Shown: one piece after another, positions 43,304-55,229 of the stretch
How positions within the stretch are numbered: the stretch's first letter is position 1
Layout of the letters: the number at the start of each line of letters is the position of its first letter
Source of the DNA: Simmondsia chinensis
Lineage: Eukaryota; Streptophyta; Magnoliopsida; Caryophyllales; Simmondsiaceae
NCBI GenBank assembly: GCA_018398585.1
Contig: JAGTTD010000022.1
Location: forward strand, 8,905,501-8,969,500
DNA length: 64,000 nt
Direction: 5' to 3'
Translations under genes and position numbers: made by a program
Notes under the pieces: generated by a model
What the model was told of the DNA's origin: nothing
The model's input: only the letters and a program-made list of their open reading frames with translations
The model's database searches: none

Positions 43304-43937
43304 CTCCCTGTCTTGCTAAAAAATTGTTGCATTTCACTGAATTGTCCACTCAAATTTTGTGATTCTTGTTTAGTGTACTGCAGTGCCACAAACATGCTAC
43401 TCATCTAGTAGGACATGTTAGCAATCAACTCAGCTTGATCATTTGTAGGCGCAGTTCCAGCATTGCCTTCTCATTGACAGTTCCACCAGCAGCAACTACG
43501 GCTACATATGTAGCTGCTCCTGCTCGAGTTGTTACACCACCTGTCATATCTAGAAGCAACACATAGGTGAATTGAAGTATATGCAAGACAATTTGCAATT
43601 TTTAATGCTAAGTAATGCACTCAGCTGAATCAAGATCCTCGAGCAAAGATCAGATCAAACTTGTGTTGTGTAAGCCAATTTAATCAATCGTGCCGCTCAG
43701 CTTCAATTTAGTACACAATTGAGCTTGATTAATTATTTAAGCTCATTCCTTCAACAACAGCTCATTCCTTCAACAATCCTTCTTGTTACAAAACTGATCA
43801 ACCGTTCACACTTAACTCAATCAAGTTCAACCGATTAGCTCAATCGATGAACAACTCACTCGAACTTGCTTCAGATTACTTGTGCATCAACAATCAACCA
43901 CTATTCCCTATCAAACCGCAAGAACTAAGCCTTAGAG

Positions 43938-43950
43938 GCTCTGATACCAA
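43938..43950 (-). other. Primer-binding site (initiator Met-tRNA type)
   Basis: Plus strand gctctgatacca; on the minus strand tggtatcagagc two or three bases after the 5' LTR end. Same site type as in the elements at 12364 and 61810. Confidence 0.9.
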
Positions 43951-43951
43951 A

Positions 43952-44251
43952 TGTTGTGATTCCAGGTAGATCTTGAATCACAACCTAATGGAAAGAGATA
44001 AGAGGTGAGAAAGAAGTGGGAAGAGATGAGAATTAGAGAGAATTATGGGAATGAGGGATAGAAGTTATTAATCAATATTCATCAATGGATCAATACAAAC
44101 TAGAATCCACTACTTATAGCAACTAGATACAGTGAATGAAGATTTTATTAACTACTAACTGACTCTAACTAGCCGCCAAACAAGACCAAGGGCCAACTAA
44201 CATTTGACCAACTCCAACTAACATCTGAACCACAACCTAATGATCATAACA
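43952..44251 (-). repeat. 5' LTR of Reina-like element
   Basis: 300 bp, plus-strand start tgttgtgattccaggtagat and end tgatcataaca. Contains a promoter-like ctacttatagcaactagata on the minus strand side. Between gag and this LTR (43304-43937) there is untranslated leader without ORFs. Confidence 0.92.
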
Positions 44252-44343
44252 CTATACATGGCAATATAATGGACCAAAAAAATTTTTTCCTACTAAAAAG
44301 CATATCCAAAGTATCTATAGAAAGAATGGGACAACATGGGCAT

Positions 44344-45234
44344 AAAATGGACTAGTTGGTCCCCTAAGTAATAATTTGGAAAATTTTACCGCCCAAATTT
44401 AAATAGCAACTTATTTCCATCCCTAAAGTGGTTCATAAATGATAAAAAATTTATCATCTAAATAGAAAATAACAAATTTAATTGTGTTTTTCACTTACTT
44501 ATTTCATTGATCATCAAATTTGTTTTTCCAAAGTCTTATGCTTTATTTGTTACAAATTAGTGCATATTTGGTTATTAACATTAGGTAAAAAAATGATATA
44601 TTATAAACTAATTTTGACATTATATAAAACTTGATAAAATATTTTAAAAAGATAAGAACTCAAAGAATATTGAGGGAAAAGCAAGAATTAATAAATGACA
44701 GGTGTACTAAAAGTGATGACGATCAATTTGGTTATAAAATAAAATATTTTATTGGTTCTTATTTTATTAAATTACTTTTCAATGGCTAAAGCACTTGGTA
44801 TTTCTTGATTCTTATTTTTTTTAATATTTTCTCATGTTTTTGGCAATTTTTTTCTTAATTGATCTTCATCATTTTTAATACACTTGCAATCTATTTATTC
44901 TTTTTTTTTCAAATATTCTTTAAATTATATTTTTTAAAAATATTTTATCAAGTTTTAATTAATGTAAAAATTGGTTTATAATCTTTTAACTTTTACCTTA
45001 TGGCAATAACCAGAGGCGCACTAATTTGTTACAAATAAAACGTATACTTTGAAAAAAAAATGAGGACCAATTAAAGAAATAAGTTAAAAACACAATTAAA
45101 TTGGTTATATCTTATTTAGATGATAATTTTTTTTATCATTTCTAAGTCACTTTAGTGACAAAAATAGATTGTTATTTAAAGTTGGGAGATAGAAGTTTTC
45201 AAATTATTGCTTGGTTTACCAACTTGTCCATTTT
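44344..45234. mobile_element. Foldback element with ~380-bp arms
   Basis: The left arm 44344-44730 and right arm 44861-45234 are inverted copies: outer ends aaaatggactagttggt / accaacttgtccatttta, and inner ends agtgatgacgatcaatt / aattgatcttcatcattttt. A ~130-bp AT-rich loop lies between. Arms differ at roughly 15-20% of positions by eye. No ORF or clear TSD. The right flank (45235-45415) repeats gactaag...ccattttaaac words and ends gggaaattaagtcccc, so the real element may extend to about 45415. Superfamily uncertain (Mutator-like foldback or large MITE). Confidence 0.7.
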
Positions 45235-45899
45235 AAACTACTTCGGTGATTAAGTGAAACTCTTATTACAATGGGAGACTAAGTATTATAAACTTTGACT
45301 TGGATGACTAATTTATCCATTTTAAACCAAGTGACTAAGAAGGACTTTTATTAAAAGTTAAATGACTAAGTCTTCCAAAATTTGACTTGGGTGATCAAAA
45401 GGGAAATTAAGTCCCCCTTCCTTCTCTTGTTAACCGGCCAAATGGCCTAATGGCATCCATAAATGGTGCTTTTATTTTGTCCTTCAATGCTAGAATCCTA
45501 GGCTAGTTATTTTTGCACATGATAGGTAGTAGTAGTTTCTTCCTCTTCCCTCTTGCATTACAAATACCCATAGATGTAATAGAAGATATTATCGAATCCT
45601 CAGATAGTTTTGGTGTCCTTGTGTTATTTATTGTGCTTTCAATTTTTACAATAATGATAACATTAACAATAGTAGCAAGAATAACAACAACAATAACAAT
45701 GACAAAAAGAGAGAATTTTGAAGATTTGACTTATAAATATAATAGAAAAATTAAGAAATTAGGGTGAAAAAAATAAAAATAAATAAGGCATGACCATATT
45801 TATAGACAAGGGAAGATGGGATGAAAAAAGATATAATAGAAGTCATAAGGCCAATTGCAAGCATGAATGAAAGATGGATTGTGGGATTCAAGATCAAAG
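45235..45899 (+). other. No gene seen
   Basis: AT-rich. It contains the short repeats described for the foldback's right flank and a low-complexity frame at 45513-45767 (isoleucine/threonine-rich, from (AAC/AAT)n-like DNA) that I do not consider a gene. Confidence 0.4.
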
Positions 45900-47100
45900 T
45901 TTAATGGGCTAAATAGTGCATAAAGTTTAACTCTACATCTCATTGAGATTGATTGGACACATGGACTCACCAAATTAATAAGGATGGAGCACGCTGTGCT
46001 ACAGTTGCCAATCATGTGAGGAAGGATACATATGTATGGTTTCAGAATGGGAATGTCAATATTTAGAGTAGTTCCAATATCATGGTGGCTAATATCAACA
46101 AGCGTGCGGTGGCCTAGCTGAGCAGGTCATTAATTGCCTACTCTTATGAGGATGATACTCTGGATAATATCCTCACATTTATTATGGATAATTACTTTCA
46201 AGGACTAGTCCCACGAGGGTTAAGCTTAAACACTGTCATTCTGACAAACGACTCTATTGATACAATGAATTTCTACCTCGGGCTCTGAAGAGAATTGTTG
46301 CTTCTTAAATTCAAGAAGTTGGATAGATATTCAGGTCAAACACTTGGGTCCTTTAATAGATTGAGATCCATGAATTGCCACTCCGGTGCTAGTTGAAGGA
46401 GTTCTTTAATGATTTTGCTAATATATGGAGTAAGTTTGTTCAAATGGATGCTAGCATATCTTCAATGAGATGTGTGGACCTAACAAGGGTGCTCATCTAG
46501 ACATGCTTCTTTTAAATTATTCAGCAAGTGGTCCAAGTGGAATTTAACAGGGAATCCCACATGGTTTTTTGTTAAAGAAGGCGGTTCTAAGTTGATTCCA
46601 GATTATTCTCCCAAAGTGATTGCCCTCACAGCATCTTTCAAATTAGCCGGAGAACATGATACCTTTTCTTGGTACGCGTTTGTGGTAGAACTTGCGTCAC
46701 TCCGGGACCACTTCCTTCAATTGTTCTTCCCTTCCATGAGGAATTTTATTGCCATTTTTTAAGGCTGGATAATGTTGATGTGAGGTCTAGTGATTGAAGT
46801 GTTGGTTAGAATGTGCTTCATGTTGATAGTCACTTTATGAGTATTTAGGAATGGGGTATCCAAAGCCCAGGCCCGACCATCATCTTCCTCTCCCCTTGTC
46901 TTGTATCATAGGACTAGACGTATCATTAGTAAAATCAAGCTCAGGACACCTAATTTACAACTACTTAGTATTCTCAAAGCCAATGTACCCATCGAGTTTC
47001 GAGTCCCCACTTAGTATGAACCCCACATAATGACGATAGTATTCCTAGAATTAGCATGGTGCCTTCTATGGAGGCATCTAGTACGGCGAGGGAGAAAATG
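45900..47100 (+). pseudogene. Very degenerate LINE ORF1-like (DUF4283-type) remnant
   Basis: No long frame survives, but patches in changing frames suggest a plant L1-type ORF1: NYFQGLVPRGLSLNTVIL (about 46190-46245), WSKFVQMDASISSMRCVDLT followed by RVLI (about 46425-46500; this resembles the W-G-x-F-V-x-x-D ... D-V-A-R-I-L-V block) and IIQQVVQVEF. The similarity is weak and based only on spacing and a few residues. GC content is higher than in the surrounding DNA, which supports former coding sequence. Confidence 0.3.
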
Positions 47101-48110
47101 TGGTTGCCGATTCACTTTGTTTCGTAAAAGAAGGGCCAAAGAGTGGTGAAGCACAAGAAAACAGAACAAGCTGAGCAGGACCTAAAGGATTCTTGATGGA
47201 TATATTACCAAGCAGTAGTGCAAAGAGGTTAGTCGAGCACTCTGGTAACTAAAAGAGGGGGAATTTGGTGAAGGGAGGAAAAATACTAAAGATGTTAATA
47301 AACTTCTTATTTCAAAGTGAGCATGGGAGTTTAGAAAGAAGATTGCGCTGAAATTCAATAGAGATGGATCATTTTTGGTTGTGCGTATTGTAATAATAGA
47401 CTAGGGTCATGCTTGGCATGAATTCCTATCATCCTCAACCCCAGCTTTGGCATAGTTGTTTCATTCCATCTTTTGATCTTGGTCCATTCTGATTTCTCTC
47501 CATGAGTGACTTAGTCACTTTAGCACTAGTTTTGCTCACTCGTAACTCTCTTGTAATCCTTTTTTTTTTTTTCAATGCAGAATATTGTCCTTATTTTGTA
47601 TCTCTTTGATTCCCATTTTAATATGGGCTCGCTCAGGCCGCATTGTTCAACTAGCATGTCTTGTACTGCAACTTTATCACCAATTACTCAAAGGGGGAGG
47701 GGGAGGAAATAGTGGGGTTGGGAAAAAATTCATTAATGTTCTGGAAAAATATGTATGACTTGTCTAGATGAGATGATCTCTGCCACTCCCACAGATCGGG
47801 TCGAATTTGATTCTGGCAAAAAAATCGACTTGTGACCCATCCAGCTACATAGACCGGGATTGATCTGCTACCCTGGCAAGACGGGTTAGGTTCCATCGAC
47901 CCAATTGACCACCTGTAGCCCCATGCAATGCACGAGAACTAACTACATTATAATATATTAGATTTGACCCATTTGAAGTCAGAATTGAGTTGTCCTTAAG
48001 GTCTCTCTGCAAGCCTCTAGAAGTACAGTGGTAGTAAATATTTATGATGAATTAATGCGATGGATTTTGTTCGTTAGATGAATAAATTAATTTTACTCAA
48101 CATAATGCAT
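47101..48110 (+). other. No gene seen
   Basis: Mixed composition. Contains an aaagggggagggggaggaaa purine tract at about 47690 and a poly-T run at 47570. The minus-strand frame 47684-47896 has no recognisable features. This may be further decayed LINE or LTR sequence. Confidence 0.4.
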
Positions 48111-48357
48111 GAGGGGTCATTTACCAGGGACTAATGCAACCGGATCCTATTAGAGCTGCGAAGTTAAGTGTGCTAGGGTGAGTGTAGTACCATGATTGGT
48201 GGCATCTTGGGAAGTCCTTGTATTGCCAACCCTATAAGGTTGGGGGTCCTCAGAAACAGCCTCTCGGCAGGGTTACACCTTGAAGGGGTAAGGCAGCGTA
48301 CATCCCCCCCCTCTTAGACCTCGCTTATGCGGGAGCCCTTAAGGAATTGGGTCATAA
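48111..48357 (+). repeat. 5S rRNA-headed SINE, copy 2
   Basis: 48112-48230 follows plant 5S rRNA: accagggactaatgcaaccg, gatcctattagagctgcgaa and gttaagtgtgcta (box A), then a more diverged box C (attggtggcatcttggga). The LINE-like block follows: ggttgggggtcctcagaaac, ggtaaggcagcgtacatc, a 9-C run and gcgggagcccttaaggaatt. A 13-bp direct repeat agatgaataaatt (48076-48088 and 48357-48369) brackets it; similarity between the flanks continues for ~20 more bases, consistent with a decayed TSD. Confidence 0.88.
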
Positions 48358-48488
48358 GATGAATAAATTTATTTACTAAATAATAATTATAAGATGAATT
48401 TATACACGTGGGAATTAAAAAAAAAAAAAAAAAGTAATTGCGTGTGAAACAGGGCCATAATCCACACCAGGCTCTATCAGCCAATCAC

Positions 48489-49464
48489 GCTTTTGACTAT
48501 GTTAATATCCGCTCTTTCCATAGCCGTTATTACCTTAATTGATGCTGGATCCTTAGCACCTAATATTTGTCAGTTTCCTTGTTGAGGCCGAATGTTTAGG
48601 GCATGATATTTTTTGTTACAAAAATTTAATTTTTGAAAGTAAAGTTTTCTTGAATAAATTAATCACGCTCAATCTGCGTAGTGCCAGGATGGCTAACTAG
48701 CATGCGGCATATGTCGCAAGTTGGGGTCTTGATTCAGCGATCGATATGCGTGTCTCTGGATGAATTATTACGCTCCATGTGGCATTTTTTACTGGATATC
48801 TAAAATGCAATTTTTGCCCCCTCCGATGGCGTCGTTCTATTTTTTTGTTCTCAATGTGTTGTATATTGTTTATGGAATACCTCATCAACGAATTAAATAG
48901 CATTCTACCCAATACCCTATTCTAAATAGGGGTCTTTGGTTTCAGTTTAGCATTCCAACAATTTTCCAAAAATTTTGATTTTTTGGAAAATTAAAAAGGA
49001 GCAATTTCTCTTTGAAAATTTTCCTAGTAAATATGTTTAGAGCCCACACTCAGGTGTCAGGGTGTCATTGTGGAGAAGATCTCGTGTTTTCCATGATTTC
49101 TCCGGGCAACATTTGCGGTTTACAAACCAAGTATTCCTGATTGATTTTCTTTTAAACTTTCCTTAACTTTTCACATTTCTATTTGTGTTTTTAATGTCTT
49201 GTTTATTATGTTTAGATGTGAACATATTAGATTCGTGATTCTTTAGATTTAAAATTAAGATATTTTAAAATTGTTTCCACTGCGCCTGATCTAACTTATT
49301 TAGGAAAACTTTACTTTCAAAAATTAAATTTTTGTAACAAAAAATATCATGCCCTAAACATTCGGCGTCAACAAGGAAACTGACAAATATTAGGTGCTAA
49401 GGATCCAGCATCAATTAAGGTAATAACGGCTATGGAAAGAGCGGATATTAACATAGTCAAAAGC
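48489..49464. mobile_element. 976-bp element with 161-bp near-identical terminal inverted repeats
   Basis: 48489-48649 and 49304-49464 are inverted copies with one mismatch that I can see (ttgaggccg / ttgacgccg). Outer ends are gcttttgactatgttaatat. The inner ~650 bp have no ORF. Long TIRs fit a Mutator-like non-autonomous element, but no 9-bp TSD is visible (gccaatcac / atgtactca). The superfamily is therefore unproven. Confidence 0.75.
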
Positions 49465-51520
49465 ATGTACTCAAGCTCGCGTGAACTTGTGCCCTCAAGC
49501 TCGAACCCAAAGAGTATGATGGTACCTCTAGCTGGTACCTCCAGCTAACAGTCTTGAGATCCAGTAGGGATGACATCTAGAGCTCGAGTAGATGCCCTCG
49601 AGCAGTACCAAAATATATGAATCAGTCTTGATTTCATTTATGATAACTTAAATAAATATAATGGTTGTAAAAATAAAAGATCAGGTTGGAAAAAAGCCCA
49701 TATCTCGTTAAACTATGAAGCGCTACAAACACTATGGGTATTTAAACTAGACTTCCTCTCTAAAATTGAGGTATTTTCACAAGTTGAACACAATTGAAAT
49801 ACAATAACCAAATTCAAACCGTTCTACAAATTTTCCTTTAAGCCAGAAGCATACGTGTTAAACAATATTTATGCATATTTATGAAAAAGAATTAATTTAA
49901 CCTTATTTTGTATAATCTAAAATTATTTTACTATATTATCTTAAGATTAATTAATTACATGTTTGATACATCAATTTTCTTCTTGCTTTTTTGGGATTGT
50001 AAAAGTTCTATGGGCTTGTGTGCGCATGGTTGGCTTTTGGGGACATCCTCGGGAAAGTGGCATGTTCTTGTCCTTCCGAAATAATTTTGTTAATATGTAA
50101 TATTATTATAGGAAAAGTAATGATAAAACATTAGCTATATTAAAATTTTTAGCATATATTAAAAATAAATATATTATACTAGCCAAAATTAATTTCTTTG
50201 ACATTAAATTAGGTATGAAGTAATTGTTTTACCACTATAAAGTGTAATTTCAGCCTCACTTATTGCTATGCAAATGAAGCAAAATTAAGCAACTTTAATA
50301 AAAATTAACTAATAAAATATCAAACTGTCAATATGCCCTTTTTTTTTTAACATTATGCTTACAAAAGTTAAAAAAAATTATTACACTAGTCAAAATAAAT
50401 ATTTTTAATATTAAACTAGACTTGGACTAATTTTTTAAACATTATAAGATGTCTAGCACTCGTCCATATGCTTGTAAACCTCATATGACTATGACTTCCA
50501 CGCAATTGATATGTATTCACTTTGGGCATCCAAGCTAGTCATCAATTGTTATGGCAACATGATGTTTTAAGTTTCCATCCCATTTCCCACTAAGAAATTT
50601 GATCCCTTGACAAATAAATCAATCACATGTTTCTTGATCAATGTTGGCATTGTAATCCATGATGGCAAAGGCTATCTATGCGGACACTGCCCCCTTTTTA
50701 CGTTTACAATTCAAGCTGGATTGGATATGCTAGATACCACCTTAATTGTACCGCAATTAGGGTTTCAACAAATATTAGTCAGGACCGGACTAGACAGCCT
50801 ATTACAGTCAAGGATCGAACTAGACCATCCATATATCTATCCGGTCTTCGATCCTAAGCCTAATTGGTCTTTGGTCTGGTTGGGTTCAGGAAAAGAAAAC
50901 TAGAAAACCAGACCGAAGACTGATCTACACTAATTTCCTAATAAATATTTTGGGTAAATTATTTTATTATTCAATTACGTATATATTATATGTATCAAAA
51001 AATATTATAATTTAATGTTTATACATATTTATTGTATAACTATCCTCAAATTGTATCAATTGTGCATATTATTCTATTATCATTATTCATAATCTTCTGA
51101 TGCAAATAAGGACAAAATTTACCCGATCGGGACGGGAAAGGGAGATAAAGGCGCTCGAGAATGGTTGAAATTTTGACCGGGTAAGGGAGTAGCAAAAGTA
51201 CATTTTTAGTTTAATTAGAATGTAATTAGGTTTATATTTTGCTTAATTAATGTTTTGCTTATTGGGATTATTTTACTAAATCATGTAATTTGGATAATGG
51301 GTTTTAAATTATCTTAGGATTATTAGTAGAGTGAGAATGTGATTGTTTTGTTAAGGAAGCTTTTGATGATTCCATAATTTTCAATATAGAAAATATTATT
51401 AATAAAACGTCAAACTATCTCCATATGAATATTTTAAGCACTTTACTTAAAAAATTAAAAAAAAAAGTGTTGTACTATTCAAAATAAATTTTTTCAGCGT
51501 TGAACTAGATATAAACTTGT
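49465..51520 (+). other. No gene seen; AT-rich repeats
   Basis: 49470-49620 has short ctcgag/ctcaagctcg and ggtacctc words in near-palindromic arrangement. 50290-50480 and 51390-51570 are diverged copies of the same AT-rich repeat (taataaaa-tcaaact, agtcaaaataaat, tagcactcgtccatatgc). The 98-codon frame at 50607-50903 is not recognised and lies in repeats (gactagac-agcctatta). Confidence 0.45.
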
Positions 51521-52113
51521 TTAAGCACTGTATAGTACTTAACACTTGCTCATATACCTGTGTCTTTTGTCATAATTCAACGTATTTTCAATTAGAAATA
51601 CTAATGTGAAACATATTTTTGATAATATATAAGTATATTTTATTGATGTATTTTCAAATTAAAGTGTTTCGGTTGTGTATTTAATGTGTTTGCCTTAAAC
51701 TTGGTGTGTATCAACACACATGTCACAAAAGCACTCTTCGGATGTTATGTGTCGACAAACCGAAGTTGTGTCTTGACACACAATATTACAAAAACTCTAG
51801 TGCAAACCCTGTGTGTCGACACATAACCCATTTTTGGGGATTGAATTTCAGAAATATTGTACACAGTAACCAAAGAGCGTTTTTGTGATACTTGTGCCGA
51901 CACACACCAAGTATGTGTTTGATACATACCATGTTTAAGCCAAAACATATCAAATACATTACTGAGATATTTCAATTTGAAAATACATCAACAAAATATA
52001 CTTATATATTATTAACATCATATTCCACATCAGTATTTCTGAGCAAAATACATTGAATTACAACAAATGATACAAGTATATAAGCAAGTATTAAATACTA
52101 TTTAGTGCTTAAG
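51521..52113. mobile_element. Foldback/hairpin element with ~225-bp arms
   Basis: Left arm 51521-51745 (starts ttaagcactgtatagtactt) and right arm 51885-52113 (ends aaatactatttagtgcttaa) are inverted copies with ~20% differences; a shared core is atatataagtatattttgttgatgt-like text. The loop and inner arm ends (51703-51910) hold five short palindromes with a TGTGTCGACACA-like core. No ORF. Probably a MITE-like or foldback element. Confidence 0.7.
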
Positions 52114-53851
52114 AAGATTAGTTTATGTCTGAGAGTGATTGCTATTCTTGAGCATACCTGGCTTGAAACATGCATAGTGTACATGTCAATAAGGCTTTAA
52201 TATCATGTCAAGGTACCAACTATCCCAAAAGTTTAACAATGGGGATTGTGAATGCTCTTTGCACTCGAAATGTAGATTTTTTGAAATTAGTTTACGTCTA
52301 TTTACCAAAAAAAAGATTACTTTACGTCTAGTTCAACGGTCAAAATGTTCGTTTTGGCTAGTGGAATACTTATTTCTTTTATTTTTGTAAGTATAGTGCT
52401 AAAAGAATTCATATAGAGATATTTTAGTATATTATTAATTATATTTTCTATATTGAAAATTCTTTCCACCTGCAAGGTGGCAAGTAGGGTTCACATTTAC
52501 ACTGCGGTGGTAAAATAATTAGCTTTTTTATAATTCTGTGCCAAAAGAATTCATTAATATTAATATAATAGCTTTTTTTTTTTTTTACTTAACAAGTAGA
52601 GTGTAAAACAAATTTATCTGTTCCAAGTTCGGCTTTTTTATAATTCTTCTAATGATTAAATAATATTAAATTAAATAAATGGTAATTATCATGTGTAGAT
52701 ATAAATTGATTAAGTTCGTTCTATTTCGTATAGCATTGTTCTCAATTAATTAACTGATAAAGTTAACTGTTCATTAATATGCTAAAATAAGAGATCATGG
52801 GGGTAGGGTTTTCATGCAGTGTATAGCGGGAACACTGGAAAAAGCATGTTCTTGTTGTTTAGTGATTGACTTATATTACTTTCATTGTATTTAATGAATT
52901 TCTATTAATCCAAAGATAAACAAAGTTAGAACAACTGCCCTCAAAAGTAGGAATGTTGTGAATATGGCATGCAAATTTGTGAAACTTCTCCCTCTTTGTA
53001 TCCAAGATTTGCATCACCAAAACAGTTTCTACTTTGTATGTTTTTCTTTTCTTGGTAACTAGTAAAAGGATAGAATTCTCAAAGAGTATATACATTCTTC
53101 CAATAAAAGGGGACCAAACAAAATCTCAAATCCAAAGCCTGAATCTAAAATGCGCTCCATACTCAAAGCCGGGCGTATAATTTTTGAAGATGGTCTGCAG
53201 ATGTTGTAGCCTCAATTGTAAGTCATAGATGATCAAGTCAATCATAAGTAAACAATGAATGGAGTTCGTCTAAGGAGGTGGGGGTATTCACATAGCGCTC
53301 ATTCTAGCCCTGGTTTCGGTGACTCTTTCATGAGCATTTTCCAAAACCATTTGATTTAGTTGCTTTGGAAACAAAACAAAAGAGTAAACACCACAAAGTT
53401 TATGTAGTTCATGGAATGTTTTCTATTTATAGCAACAAAAAAAAAAAATTTCAAAAGATTCGTATAAATTCGCATCACTCCTCGCACAAACCTTAATAAT
53501 TGTACATGAATTCCATTATTTGTGATTAATTTTTTCGATAATTAACGAGAAAAGGCTTGCAATGCCAAAGCCGGCATCTTTCAAAGGAAATCCGAAGGCC
53601 ACACACAAAGTATGGAACATAAGAAAAATACCCACAGAATCTAGGCAGAGTATAGTGTCAATGAAGTTATACTCAACAGCCAGAATCACACATCTCCAAT
53701 TAAAACAGTTACAACACAAATCTGTGTCAAAACACCTAGCAAAATAGATAGGATCCTAACGATTACTAAGAGCATCCAAAAGTAGCACACTAAATATGCC
53801 TCATGAATCAAAAATAGCACCAGAGCACGAGAAGACATAGCGTCATGGTAC
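52114..53851 (+). other. No gene seen
   Basis: AT-rich with poly-T (52570-52585) and poly-A (53441-53450) runs. The short frames (52871-53095 minus, 53516-53719 minus, 53562-53747 plus) have no recognisable features. 53100-53760 is less AT-rich and may be decayed LINE sequence. Confidence 0.4.
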
Positions 53852-54107
53852 AAAAGCCAATACTAAAAAAATATTATGAATAGCCAACACCTAATCAAGT
53901 AACAAACCAGTGCAAACCGCTGCTAATGATGATAGAGAACCTGCATGATTCACCTATGAGAACACGAGTAATATTTTCTAAAAGCCAATACTGAAAAATA
54001 TTGTGAATGGCCCAACATCTGATCAAGTAACAACCCAGTGCATACTGCCGTTAATGGTGATAGAGAGCTTGCATGATTCACCTTTGAGAACATGGCCAAC
54101 TCTTTAT
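53852..54107. repeat. 128-bp tandem duplication
   Basis: aaaagccaatact starts copies at 53852 and 53980. Both contain tgatcaagtaacaa-ccagtgca and gcatgattcacct. About 12% difference. Confidence 0.85.
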
Positions 54108-54484
54108 GCAAACGATGATCCTACTGACCATGACTCGTACTTTGCAATCTCACTGAAAAAGAACCATAGTTGCCACTCAAACTTGAAGCGAGCAACAACG
54201 ACAAAAGACAAACATAAGCAAGCCCTTATTCGGAGCCATGAATTTTTATAACTTTTGAAGCACCAAAAAACCCAACAACCTTTAATGACTGCCTGGAAAA
54301 AAAAGGACCTTGCATTTGTGGACCTTCATCTTTTTCTTCTTAATACACCCACCAGCCGCCTTGTCTTCAATCGGCCAAAAATTCCGGATAATATCTTCTT
54401 CAGGGGCATCAAACTAAAGGCCATAATTTTTACCAGTTTTCCAAGTCTGTTTTACATGAAGGGTCATGTCAGGCAGTGAGATTA
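54108..54484. other. No gene recognised between tandem duplication and MITE
   Basis: Two short plus-strand frames (54003-54251 and 54255-54479) without family features. Composition resembles the minus-strand LINE-like region beyond the MITE, so it may be the continuation of that pseudogene. Confidence 0.35.
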
Positions 54485-55226
54485 AGGGCTTATTTGGGAT
54501 TGCTTATTTCAGGAAGAAAAATACTTTTTCCTGGACAAAAAACACTTTTATAAGATTTGAGAGTATTTAGCAACTGAGGAAAGTATTTTTTATTAAAAGC
54601 AGAAGCTCTTTTTTTGCTTATAAGTAGAAACAGAATTTGGTGCTTATTTTTTAAGCAGAAGCAAAAGCAAAAACTAAATAATTGAGAAAGTTTATTTCAG
54701 GTACCCTAAAATTTATTAATATATTTAAAAAATAATTTATATATTTTACAAATAGTTTGTATATTTTTAAGAATATATTAAACATGAAAAAATATTTTAA
54801 CAATTAATAATATATTTATGATATCTAAAAAATATTTTAAATATCTGAAAAAAAAATTTAATTTTCTTACAAAATTAAATATTTTTAAAATATTGAGAAA
54901 ATATTTTATAAATAGTAAAAATATTTTGAATATCTAAGAAATATTTATATATTTAGGAAATATTTTAAATAAAAAAATATTTTAAATATTTAAAAAATAT
55001 ATTAAATATTTAGAATTGTTATGGGTGATTTTTTTAACTATAAAAGACTTCTGTTAGTGTTCTTTCTAGTAATTTTATAGAAAAAAATACTTTTTTAACA
55101 TTAGCCAAACACTTACAATAATACCATAAGTACTTCTTTACTGGTTGGCCAGACACAAACTGCTTATTTTACAAAAAGTGCTTCTGAAATAAGCAGTTTT
55201 TTCATAACATTCCCAAACAGGCCCTA
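54485..55226. mobile_element. hAT-like MITE
   Basis: Ends aagggcttatttgggattg (left) and cattcccaaacaggcccta (right) form an imperfect inverted repeat of the agggcctgtttggga-tg type widespread among plant hAT-like MITEs. Subterminal parts repeat gcttatttcag and aataagcag in inverse orientation. The centre is extremely AT-rich with many aaatattt words. An 8-bp TSD is not visible. Confidence 0.7.
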
Positions 55227-55229
55227 AGG

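Larger units (their letters stand above)
38784..44251 (-). mobile_element. Full-length Reina-like chromovirus (Ty3/gypsy), TSD ctata
   Basis: Two short LTRs (38784-39073 and 43952-44251), a perfect 5-bp duplication ctata (38779-38783, 44252-44256), a Met-tRNA primer-binding site and a polypurine tract define a complete 5468-bp element on the minus strand. Order from 44 kb down: gag, protease, RT, RNase H, integrase, chromodomain remnant. ~300-bp LTRs, ~5.4-kb size and a chromodomain together fit the Reina clade. All genes carry stops or frameshifts. Confidence 0.92.

Noticed and set aside
50607..50903. 98-codon frame
   Set aside because: No family features, no splice or promoter context, and it overlaps local repeats.
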